NCBI GenBank assembly: GCA_037954235.1
Contig: JBBMOA010000015.1
Coordinates: forward strand, 23,255,569 to 23,319,568
Direction of reading: 5' to 3'
DNA: 64,000 bases
Source of the DNA: Aulostomus chinensis
Taxonomy: Eukaryota; Chordata; Actinopteri; Syngnathiformes; Aulostomidae
Shown: positions 33,041-43,239 of the stretch, one piece after another
Numbering within the stretch: the stretch's first letter is position 1
How the letters are laid out: each line of letters starts with the position of its first letter
Program-made: the position numbers and the translations under genes
Notes under the pieces: model-generated
Databases searched by the model: none
What the model was told of the DNA's origin: nothing
What the model saw: the letters and a program-made list of their open reading frames with translations, nothing else

Positions 33041-34685
33041 TTGCTCCAGCGCTACTCACTGCCAGTCGATTTTTTAAAAATAAAGCTGGCATAATTTTTA
33101 TCCAGGGTGTATAACACCATGAGTCCGAGTAGAACACCCCCATTGCCTGTTTGTATTTTAAGAAGACGAGAACAGAACCCACCCTCTCTTCTCCAGCTGC
33201 TTCAGGCGTACGCACCACGACTACATATTTTTGTAACATGGCATTTTGCAACACCATACTTCATCAACAATAAAATTAGGTGCCAGTACATAATATGAGC
33301 CATCAAACGTTCTGGTTGGTTTTTCAACCGGAAGGTTACATTGTTCAATGCTCAGAGTTTCCACTTACCATGAACACACTATTAGGCAGAAGCAGCTGGA
33401 GAAAAGTGTGAGTTTTTTTTTTTATACAAACTATTTACCCTATTTGTGCTGTTAATGAAGAATTGTGCTTGTTGTGATCATGATTTGTGGACATCAGAAG
33501 CTTTTTTAATCTCAGGCTCATGATGTTTTAGACACTGGGTTAAAATTACACTCGGATTTCCCTTTAAGTGTAATGTAAGTGTTGATAGCACTGTAAAGGA
33601 AAAGATGAACAAATGGCTGTGGTTTAACCGGTTCTCTTATTTTATGCAACATAACACGGTCGAGAAACGAATTAAACAAGACGATGTACTGTAAGACAAA
33701 TTTAAGGTCAATTGTAAACGATGAAAGACAATAATTCCTTTTTCTTTTCCTTTAAAAGGACAACGAAGAGGTCAAGACCGGCTCTGAAAGTCCCATGAAT
33801 AAAATGGCCATTGTTGGAGACAGTTCTACCCCCTAAAAATGGCAGATCCGTCTGTTTCAGAACACCAAAACTGTCACATTTCCTTCAGGTGACGTGATTT
33901 TTGAAGAGGCAACACAGAAATAAACTGAGAAGGTTTCTCTGTCAGGCTAGTTAGTATTATGCTATACAGTATGTTCAACCTTCAGTGTTGTTTAATAAAT
34001 ATGTACATATTTTAGCCCAAAGAGAATCTTTTTTTTCTTTTTGTTTTCAGAATGATTGATGGCTTACTTATTGTGATTATACTGATGTTACTATGCAGCT
34101 TTTAGTCTCTTCAGTTTGTCTCTTGCCATAACATTTGACGAGTTGGCTTTTGCTGTTCTGTGTCTATGCAGACTTTGTAGTTTCGATGGCAATTTTGAGC
34201 TGGTCACACTTACACATAGGAAGTACAAACTTTTGGCACAGAGGAGCAGTTGAAATGTTTCTTACTTTGTTTTTGCAATGCTCAAGTTCAAAATAAAAAT
34301 AAGCAGTTAATTGCACAAAAGCAGTGGTTGAACTGTCTTTCTTGAAAGCACCAAAAATATTTTTAAAAAGTAGATATATGTATATTTTTTAATTTCTGCA
34401 ACTTAAAAGGTTGTGTGCATTGTTATTAACCAGACAACAAATTAAACTACTTTAAAATAGTATGATAAAGTCAGAGGACTTAACATATTTTTTTTGAGTT
34501 ACCAACTTAAAAACTCATCCTTATGATAACAGTGATTCAGTGAGCATTACTCAAAATAAGCTTTGACTGAAGAGGAAAAGCGAATTTGTCCAATGTAATA
34601 TTGTTTGTTGGTTCAATGCAATTTCAAATTAAGTTGTCATAACTGAGAAATATTAATGGAAACTGTTGCGTTAATTTTTTTTCCC
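33041..34685 (+). other. 3' part of the second SAMD3-like element
   Basis: AT-rich, with an A/T-run-rich subterminal region at 34380-34684. A short piece near 33772-33835 (D-N-E-E-V-K-T-G-S-E-S-P, stop) follows a TTTCCTTTAAAAG acceptor-like stretch and may be another exon. Nothing else is recognisable. Confidence 0.35.
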
Positions 34686-34850
34686 TCCGTCCATCCATTT
34701 TCTTCGGCTTATACCTGTTAAGGTTCGCAGGGGGGGCTGGAGCCTATCCCAGCAGCTTTCGGGTGAGAGGCGGGGTTCACCCTGGACAGCTCGCCAGTCC
34801 ATCGCAGGGCCAACATAGAGACAAACAACCATTCACACTCAAATTCTGTG
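34686..34850 (-). repeat. SINE, head-truncated
   Basis: Tail and 3' body only (CCATCCATTTTCTTCGGCTT, 7-G run, CTATCCCAGCAGC), stopping at ACAACCATTCACACTCA. It abuts the right side of the SAMD3-like element and probably removed its terminus. Confidence 0.8.
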
Positions 34851-35304
34851 TGCTGCTTCTAAACTCGATTCCCATCAAGGCCACTGCCGACATTTAGATT
34901 GGACAAAATGCCTTGAGTTGATTCTTTTAGGAAAAAAAGAGAAAAGTTTGACTAAACGTCATGTTTCAACCAAGAGTGGACAACTACAGACTGTATTTTG
35001 TTACAAATGTCGTTTGAAGGTCATATGCTTGATATGCCAAGACAGAATTGCAGTTTTTCAGGGTTCATGTGATGTGTTCCTGTTCCAGTTCCCTTGATTC
35101 CTACTGTTCTTTATTATTGTTACACTCCTTACCTCTGGAACTTTTGGAGGGATTCTAGCGGCATATAAAAGATCCCCATTTGAAGAGGATGACCTCAAAT
35201 TCTCTGCGTCTAATGAGCAGATTCTTTCTCTATTTCCCCTCTTAACAGGAATTTCCTGATAAGTGATCTCACCACTCTCCCTCTGACATTTTTTATATAT
35301 ATAC

Positions 35305-35363
<59 letters not shown>

Positions 35364-35460
35364 ACCCTCTCCCCAGCAACTTTCACCATGATGTTCCCAG
35401 GCCAGCCAAAAGATCCCTCCAGCATGTCTCGGTTCAGCCCTGAGGCCTCCTCCCGCTAGT
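34851..35460. other. Intergenic, TA/GA microsatellite
   Basis: A (TA)n(GA)n composite repeat spans 35294-35358. No gene is seen. Confidence 0.7.
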
Positions 35461-35705
35461 GCAAGGCAAGATGCAAGGCAATTTTATTTGTATAGCTGGT
35501 TTTCACAAACAGTTTGTCTCAAAGGGCTTCACCTGGCATCATAACAACATCCTCTGCCCTTAGACCCTCACATCGACTGAGGAAAATCTCCATAGAAAAC
35601 CCTTTTCACAGGGAAAAATCTGAGAGACCTCAGGGTGAGCAACAGAGGAGGGATCCCTCACCCAGGACGGACAGATGTGCAGTAGATGTTGTTACAGAGA
35701 AGAAA
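35461..35705 (+). repeat. Dispersed fish repeat fragment
   Basis: GCAAGGCAATTTTATTTGTA followed by a G-A-A-A-A-x-C-T-C-C-like block (GAGGAAAATCTCCATAG), then GAGCAACAGAGGAGGGATCC. This order is familiar from high-copy teleost repeats found at LINE or SINE ends; the class is not certain. Confidence 0.5.
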
Positions 35706-35744
35706 ACAGTTTACAATACAAAATGTGGAAAACATGGAAGTGTT

Positions 35745-36549
35745 TAGCTAGGACATGTCTGAAAACCTCCCGAGGTAGGCATCCAGGCGCATCCTCACAG
35801 GACTCCACAACTGACTCCTTTTGACATGGAGCAGCAGCAGCTCTACTCCAAGTCCCTCCCGAATGTCCAAGCTTTTCACCCTATCTCTAAGGGAGAGCCC
35901 AGCCACCCTGTGTAGGAACCTCGTTTCGGCCGCTTGAACCTGCGATCTCATTCTTTCGATCTTCACTGTTTATGACCATAGGTGAGGGTAGGAACCTAGA
36001 TCGACAGGTAAATTGAGGGCTTCATTTTTTTGCATAGCTCTCTCTTCACCACAACGGACCGGTTTAGCACTTGCATGATTGCAGACATCGCCCCAGTCCA
36101 TCTGCCAATCTCCCGCTCCATCCATCCTCCTCCATCACTTGAGAACAAGATCCTGAGATACTTAAACTCTTCTGCCTGAGGCAGGACCTCTGCCCCGACC
36201 CGGAGTGGGCAGTCCACCGTTTTCCGGCTGTGGACCATGGTCTCAGACTTGGAGGTGCTGATTCTCATCCCAACTGTTTCACACTCAGCTGCAAACTGCC
36301 CCAGCAGGAGCTAGAGGTCGTTGTTTGATGGAGCTAAGAGGACCACGTCATTTACAAAAAGCAGAGACATCCTCCCACCACCAAACTCAACAACCTGACA
36401 AGCGGCAGCCTTGGTGGGTTCCAAATCTCACTGGGAACAAGTCTGACTTACTGCCAGCAATGTGAACCAACCTCTCACTCCCTCGGTACAGAGACTGAAA
36501 GGCCCTTTGCAAGGGGCCATCCTCCCCATACTCATGGAGAACCCCCCCC

Positions 36550-36583
<34 letters not shown>

Positions 36584-37240
36584 ACACCCCTGAGAACATG
36601 GTCATAAGCCTTCTCTAAATTCACAAAGCAGATGTGGATTGGTTGAAAACAAAACCAATGCCCCTTCCAGCACCCTAGTGGGAGTAAAGAGCTGATCCAA
36701 TCTCCTCAATCTGAGATTCAACTATCAACCACGACACTCCAGTACCCTGGCATCGACCTTTCTGGGGAGGCTGAGGAGTGTGACCCCCAATGGTTGGAAC
36801 ACACCCTCTGGTCCCCTTTCTTAAAAATGGGGACCACCACCTCAATCTGTCATTCCAAAGGCACTGCTCCCCAATGTCCATGCAATGTTGCAGAGATGAA
36901 TCAACCAAGACAGCCCAGACAACGTCCAGAGCCTTGATATACCCAGGGCAGATCTCATCCACCCCCGGAGCTCTGCCGCTGCACAGTTGTTTCACTGCCT
37001 TGGCGACTTCTGCCTTGGAGATGAAGTACTCACCCGGTTCTCTTTCCTCCATGGAATATGTGTTGGTGGGATTGAGGAGTTCCTCAAAGTACAGCACTGT
37101 CCAACTATCTATCAATTTGAAGTCAGCAGCCTCTCCCATCACCACCATAAACAGTGTGAGCAAGTTGCCGTCTCCCCATCTGAGGTGACAAATGGTTTGC
37201 CAGAACCTCTTTGGAGCAGATCGATCGTCTTCCAATCCAG
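35745..37240 (-). pseudogene. LINE reverse transcriptase relic (5' truncated)
   Basis: Read leftwards, the order is intact: the segment after the endonuclease (KRFWQTICHL, FEELLNPTNTYSMEE), SKAEVAKAVKQLCSGRAPGV at the start of the RT fingers, a G-x-H-Q-G-C-R-L-S piece near 36400, then MRISTSKSETMVHSRK and EEFKYLRILFSSDG, and finally ERMRSQVQAAETRFLHRVAG. Several frameshifts, a short deletion of the palm and a CA microsatellite inside the RT interrupt it. It lies 240 bases upstream of the kinase gene, in the opposite direction. The same family supplies the fragment at 63389-63932. Confidence 0.8.
36543..36581 (+). repeat. C-run plus (CA)n inside the LINE relic
   Basis: About ten C followed by about 15 CA units, placed within the RT region where related copies are unique sequence. 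Confidence 0.92.
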
Positions 37241-37481
37241 CTTGAGATCAAAGACAGATCAAAGTAAGAAGAAAGAAACTGGTTTCTTAGAGATCACAGA
37301 GCACGGAATTTAGACACGTATCAGTTACATCAAAAGCCCATATAAAAGAAATCAGCTTCGTCAGTAAAAACATTTCATCCATATCGGCACATTAACAGTT
37401 GTCCACCAGAATCAGCTGCCACCCAGAAAGTCTTCTCTTAGCTGTAAAAACATATCTTCCTCGGTTCACCACGGTCAGCCC

Positions 37482-40400
37482 ATGACTTGCTGGCTACACT
37501 CCGAGACTTCCACCTACCAGGTGGTGTCCTACCTTGGACAAGGCTCCTTTGGTCTCGTCACCAAATGTATTAAGACAGATGAAAACAGTGACAGAAGACA
37601 GAAGACAGTGGCCATCAAAATGATTAAGAATGAGGGATATTTTGCTGGTATGGCCCTTGAAGAGGTAAGAAGGCAACCTGAGGATTCTCAGCATCCACAC
37701 TTGTGATAGTACGTGGTGACATGAGTCTAGTGCTAACCACTGCACCACTGTGCCACCTCCTTTGTGACATTTCAAAATCTTATTCTTATAAATTTTCAGA
37801 TTGCAGCCTTAAAGAAAATTAGCAGCCTGCACTCAGAGAGGAGCAATCTTGTGAAATGGTATGGCCATTTCATCAACGATGGACACATATGCCTCGAATT
37901 TGAGCATCTTGATAAGAGTCTCCAGCAGTTCATGCATGAGAGACAGAACACACCTCTCCTACTGGAAGAGATACGGCCTCTCATCTCTCAGGTTTCTTCT
38001 ATCATGTCAAGTTCTGCAAGTAATAAAGAGTTCAGAAAAAGATTTGTGAATAAATACTTTTAACATTGTTCTTTAACTTTTCAGATAGCAAATGCTCTTC
38101 ATCACCTGAAGTCTATTGGAATCATCCATGCAGACCTCAAATTAGACAACATCATGTTGGTCGGTTGGCATGAGCCCTACAGACTCAAGGTCATTGATTT
38201 TGGCCTGGCCTTTGAGGTGTCTTCTGCCAAGGTGGGCTCATATATTCAGACCCGGCCATACAGGTGAGTAACTGCAACCCTATTTGATCTCTGAGTATTG
38301 TCTTGGTGGCTGAAGCTTAACTGTTGATGCTCTCTCAGGTCTCCAGAGATCCTGCTGGGAGCTCCGTTCAATGAGGCCATAGACATGTGGTCTCTCGGCT
38401 GCACCGCTGCAGGTCTTTACCTTGGTGTCCCTCTATACTATGCAATGACTGAATATGACATGGTGAGTAGCATATCAGGTCTGTTCTGTTTTGAACTCAG
38501 ATCAAGATTTTATTGAACCTGTCAAGTGTATATTTAGTACATTTTATCTTTACAGGTTTTCACATTCTTTTCACACTCCTTTGTGCATTCGTTATATTAT
38601 TTATGTAAATGAATGAATTGTTTAAAACAGACTTTCTTTGTGTTGTATCTTTAGTTGAGGTACATCATGTGGACTCAGGGTCAGCTCCCAGAGAACATTC
38701 TGGCTTCTGGAAGCAAGACAGAAAGGTTCTTCCAGAAATCCTCTGAACTTCACACCACTGCCTGGACATTAAAGGTATGGAGCTCTCCAGTAATGCTTGA
38801 ATCTTACTAATCCACACACTTTTTCCAGTGCTTCATATTTTGACAAACAACATCACTTACTCATCATTTTTTCCTGAGAGGTAAGAGATGAGGGTTGTTT
38901 TCATTGACTGAAAGGTTTTTCTAAAGAATGAACCTCTAATTGGCCTGTACTTGGTGCCTCATTTAGACATGTGGAGTTAAGATGCAATCAGAGGAAGAGA
39001 AGGAGGCTCTACATTGACACACACAAAGCATTGGTTTAGTTTTGATTGAGTATTTTGAGAGGATTAAATAAATGTTTTTAGGCATATGTCTTGACATAAC
39101 TTTGAACTCTGCCCCCCCAGTCAAAAGAGCAGATCCAAAGAGATGCTGGGATTGTATCACAGGAGACCAGGGCAATCTGGTTGAACAGCCTGGATGATCT
39201 CCTGCATGTAAGTGACCTCAGTAGAAATGAATAAAGGTGTAACACGCTCCAAAAATGCCAATGATGTTTCTATTTACTCTGAGAGCTGAGTGATCCATCT
39301 GAACTCTCATTTGATTTTTCAGTGCAACAAACAAGTTTTCATCTGGGATGAAGATCAGGCTACAAGGGCAGCAGATACCTTCATGTTCGTGGACATGATC
39401 AAAGGACTGCTGCACCTCGATCCGTCCCAGCGGATGACACCCTGCCAGGCTCAGGAGCACCCTTTTATTACCATGAGCCACTTGACGGGGTTTCACTCCA
39501 GCAGCTCCTAGTAAGTCCAAACTCTGAATTTGATGAACTATTCCTCCCTTCTCTCTGTGATTGTGGATTTATGTGTAATGTCTGGGACATATATGAATGA
39601 GCTCTTGCTACATTTTATCCTACAAGTTATTTTTAATAAGTTTTGCATTTGCACTGAGTTGATGACGGGTGCAGGCCATACAGGCCATGTAGTAAAGAGA
39701 ACTGATCCATTTGCTTCATCTGAATATGATTCATTCTGTATATGTTATATTTTCAAGGTTCATGGATTACTTGATTTTCTTTCAGTGCAAAGTCCTGCTT
39801 CAAGATCATGTCCATTGCTAACATCAGGACACAGCCAGCTCCACAGCAGTTTCCCCCTAGGACTGCCATCCCGGTCCGTGAGGCCTTCTGTCCTTCTCTT
39901 GTTAAGAAAAGCCATCTGGGCCACCTTCCCCACAAGAGTGGACAGAAGAGTGGTAGTCAAGGGAAGAAGAGGAAGCGCAGTCCCAATCCACTAAGGACTG
40001 CCAATGCTAGAGATCAGCACAGGTAGGCTCACCCACATCAGTCTTTAAAGACTGAAAGATTAACATTTTTCAATAAAAAGTCAAACACATCTCGCACACA
40101 ACAACAGCAAAATAATATTTCCTCTCTACATGGCCAGGCGATTCCATCAGCTGGCCCCTCCCCCTGCTAAGAGGCGCAAACTGGACTCTCCTCTCAGCAG
40201 TGGCCACAGGGGTGAGACCAGGGGGACAAAGCGAGCACACTCAGAAGATCGGATGAGCACAGCCCCCCACCCCAAAAGAATGAGGACTGCAGAAGCTGGA
40301 GATCAGCACAGGTAGGCTCACCTACATCAGTATTTAAAGACTCAGAGATAATACATTTCAGTAAAGTAGAAATGCAATTTGTGCCATTAAACGTCTTGTT

Positions 40401-40535
40401 TGACAAATAATTTCTTCCAGGAGGAAGACGCTTAGGTGGGGCCACACCCACAGCAGAGGCCTGTTTAGGCGGTCCGGTCACAGAAGGAGGAAGAATTATG
40501 GTGGAACCTGGAAATCTCATGCTAGAGTCGCCTGA
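37482..40535 (+). CDS. HIPK-like serine/threonine kinase, ten exons
   Basis: Predicted exons: 37482-37664, 37800-37991, 38085-38263, 38339-38462, 38655-38774, 39121-39207, 39323-39510, 39786-40022, 40138-40311, 40421-40535. All junctions are GT-AG and phases agree, giving 532 residues. The kinase domain spans about 12-350: GQGSFG at 19-24, VAIK lysine K46, HADLK with D142 and N147, DFG at 163-165, activation-loop Y178 and SPE at 186-188, then EAIDMWSLGC and LDPSQRMTP. The HAD loop, the SYIQ/RPYR activation segment and TQGQLP match HIPK kinases, nuclear regulators of transcription. The C-tail is basic with KKRKR and KRRKL, likely nuclear signals. It is much shorter than HIPK1-3, like the expanded HIPK-like genes of fish. 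The ATG is the first after an in-frame stop at 37365; a 5' noncoding exon is possible. Confidence 0.88.
37722..37758 (-). repeat. SINE head fragment in kinase intron 1
   Basis: GTGGCACAGTGGTGCAGTGG and TTAGCAC on the minus strand, 40 bases before the exon 2 acceptor. Only the head is present, which is unusual since retroposed copies normally lose the head. Confidence 0.7.
39950..40345 (+). repeat. Duplicated exon end and intron start
   Basis: Exon 8 end (39991-40022) and exon 9 end (40280-40311) share GGACTGC..A..GCT.GAGATC and CAGCACAGGTAGGCTCAC. The similarity runs on into the introns (ACATCAGT.TTTAAAGACT). The encoded ends are RTANARDQHR and RTAEAGDQHR. Confidence 0.85.
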
Positions 40536-41631
40536 GAAAACCTGGCACAAGAAGGAGAGAGAGAACAGCAGCTCGGATGGACCTGTTCTTGTTTTATTTA
40601 CCTGTTCTTCTTATTTTTTTAATGTGTTTGTTTAAACACAATAATATTAACCTCAAAAATATACTCAGCTTGTTTTGTGTCAGTTCATTCGAAAAATTAA
40701 ATATGTTGCATTTTTCTCCAAATTTGAAATATCAGTAATTCTTGGCCAGATTTTCAAGATTGATACATGGGTGTGATTTTCATACTGAACATCTTAATAT
40801 TTGTGTGAATGGCGTTCATTTCTTTCTGTCGTGAGTTGTGAAACCTCTGCTGAGACACAGAAAGTGCTCATGACAGCTGGTGCATGAAGCCTTCCTTCAA
40901 ATTTCGATGAGGTTCTTGAAATGGTGCAGGAAATAAAGAAACAATGTGGCTGAATCACAGTAGAGATGGACTGGAAGCCTGAGTGGGAATGTGGTGAGGT
41001 AAATGCCCCTAGACAAGTCCTGCTAGCTGCATTAGACAACAGAAAGAGGGGTGCAGGTGGATACGGCCTCTCCTGTCCTGTGTGGGAGAAGGGCTGGGGC
41101 CTGATTGAGTAAAGGCTAGAGGCCTCAACATGGGCCTGAAAAGAAGCCTGGCAGCTGGGGCATGGCAGGATGTGCCAAAGCCACCATGATGACGTACACA
41201 AGAATGAAGGAATGAATGAGCTCCTGGTAATGAATAAATAAGAGTGGATCTGGTTGGTCATTGATCAGGCATCCCTTCCAGGGGTGAAAGTGGCTTAAAA
41301 GTCTTGCTGGAAGGGCCCAAAGGGTGTGCATTTTTTTAAAAAGTGCACCCCCAAAGGGCACGCGGCGCCGCTGAAGTTTTGCAGTTTTTAATCAGTTTTG
41401 GGTGATTTTTATTACAGTTTTGAGGTGTCTATTCCCCACACAACTGCAGCCCCCATAGCCCCACCCTTCCCGCTCTACCCCTGGAAATGCTTTGAAAACT
41501 GCTTTTTACATTAATTGCCCACTACAGTGCTAACAACAGGGAACAGGCAGACATGCATACATGAAAAAAACAGATCATCAATATAACTCAATGATTTATT
41601 GAGCAAAATATCAGTTTACACTTTACAGTGA
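40536..41631. other. 3' flank of the kinase gene
   Basis: An ATTAAA at 40696-40701 could be the polyadenylation signal of the kinase gene. Beyond that, a minus-strand open frame at 41261-40794 has no recognisable content and a serine-rich, low-information composition. No further gene is seen. Confidence 0.35.
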
Positions 41632-41817
41632 GTGACACAACACCCCACAGCAAGAAGTTTCCAGGTTTGAGTCCTGGCTCGGGCACGGGATCTTTCTGTG
41701 TGGAGTCTACATGTTCTCCCTGTACCTGCGTGGGTTCTCTCCAGGTACTCCAGCTTCTTCCCAACGTCCAAAGACATGCAATTGGGGACGAGGCTAATTG
41801 GATACTTTAAATTGACC
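41632..41817 (+). repeat. SINE fragment, both ends missing
   Basis: CAGCAAGAAGTTTCCAGG and GAGTCCTGGCTCGGGCACGG to GACGAGGCTAATTGG; the tail is missing and the head is replaced at its start. It abuts the third SAMD3-like locus on the left. Confidence 0.75.
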
Positions 41818-41980
41818 CAAGTAAAGCAAAGGGATAATAAATTCAACTTAAAGTAGATGTTCAATTTCAATACAAACATTTAAGTTTGCAGCATCTATTT
41901 TTATACCTAAGTAATCAACTTTATGCATCTTGTTAAACCAAGTCGAAAAAAATGATCCATATCCATTTATATGTAATTAA

Positions 41981-43154
41981 GGCCTGAGCCTGAAGGTACT
42001 TCAGGCGAAGACCCTATTACGTTTGCTCGGCAGAGCAACACATTAGCAGCACTAAAAACACTAAAAACACACACTACCCAGTGTCCCAGGCCCACAGACA
42101 CCCATGAGGCAGTTTAACCAGACGGCTCGGAGCCAGTTTTCACATACACACCCATTCAAAACCTGGTACTAGACTGTTCTTGCTGTCAATGAGCGCGCAA
42201 TATGCGCATTATGCACATAATGTAATTTCACCCCCTTAACATGCATGAAATTCGCTGAAATTCAGCACACTTGTCCGGTCTGGCTAAACATTCACAAATA
42301 AAAAAAAACAACAACAAAAAAAAACGCAAAAGTCAATAGCGCCACCTAGGGAGCCACACAACTAAAAGATAATTTGAGATGATTTGGAACGCTATAACTC
42401 CTCCCACAAATGTCCCACAAACATAAGACCAACACCGTTGGACTCGTCTCATGAAGACGCAAAATTAGTACACCCTGATCCCTCACCTATCTACAACAGA
42501 ATGCCCACAATTTGGACAAAACTGTCAAAATCAGGACTTTTTTTACTCCCCGAACAAAATCTATCTCCTCCGAGGGCATTGATGGTATCGCTTCCAAACT
42601 TTCACACATCACGCATTACTCTCCCAACTGTGCTGATTAAAAGTTATTCAAAGTTTTTATATGAATTTCTCAGTTTGGATTTTATAAGCCCTCAAAGTGG
42701 GGGAGACACGTTTCACGCTTACAATGGAAGTCTATAGGGAGACCGTGTCCTCTCAGGGTACATACTGTCAAACAAACACTTCTCACGTCTACACCATACA
42801 TCCCACAGCTTTAAAAAAACCCACCACTGCATTCCTGACAAAATCCCTACAAAAATATGGTATTATGTGTCACTTTTGACCAACATATGCCGACTTATTC
42901 CACTTTTCCACACCACAATTCTGGTGATCCTCCTCTGCTCTCCACTCCAGCACAGATCAGAGACAGAGCAGTGGGGGAGGGGTTCTTAAAGGGCCAGCTC
43001 TCAGCTCTGCTCTCACTCTCTGATCAGACTCAGGCTTCTATCTCCTAAACTACAAGGCCTACACACTTGACCAATACACCGTTGGATTCGGGCCGGTGTC
43101 AGTGACGGCCGCGCGGGGGCTCAGGCCCTAACAACGCTGCTTGCAGCTTTAATT
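41981..43154 (+). mobile_element. Unclassified dispersed element with short inverted ends
   Basis: GGCCTGAGCC at 41981-41990 and its exact complement GGCTCAGGCC at 43119-43128, followed by CCTAACAACGCTGCTTGCAG and CTTTAA. TTAA borders the left end and also follows the right end, so a TTAA (or TAATT) target duplication fits. The 3' block is a familiar high-copy teleost motif. I see no transposase; open frames inside are short. Confidence 0.55.
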
Positions 43155-43239
43155 TGACTCCATAACGGTGCATCTTCCCAACAAGACACAAATATCAAGT
43201 TGGCATTACACACGTTTTCATACTGAAATTCAAAAGGTG

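Larger units (their letters stand above)
27874..34684 (+). mobile_element. Second SAMD3-like-carrying element, split by hAT
   Basis: The left end CACTCTAAAAAGTAAGT differs by one base from the CACTGTAAAAAG end at 8749 over its first 12 bases and is followed by the same ACTTAA/TTAAGT-rich subterminal sequence. The right side near 34600-34680 again has TCAAATTAAGTTGTC and GTTAATTTTTTTT, but the terminal CAGTG is lost where a SINE begins at 34686. Inside are SAMD3-like pieces (32371-33040) and a hAT (28839-32359). Removing the hAT leaves about 3.3 kb. The right boundary is an estimate. Confidence 0.45.

Noticed and set aside
40794..41261. 155-codon minus-strand open frame behind the kinase gene
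   Set aside because: Serine-rich, low-information composition, no family features, no promoter or splice context; probably a chance frame.
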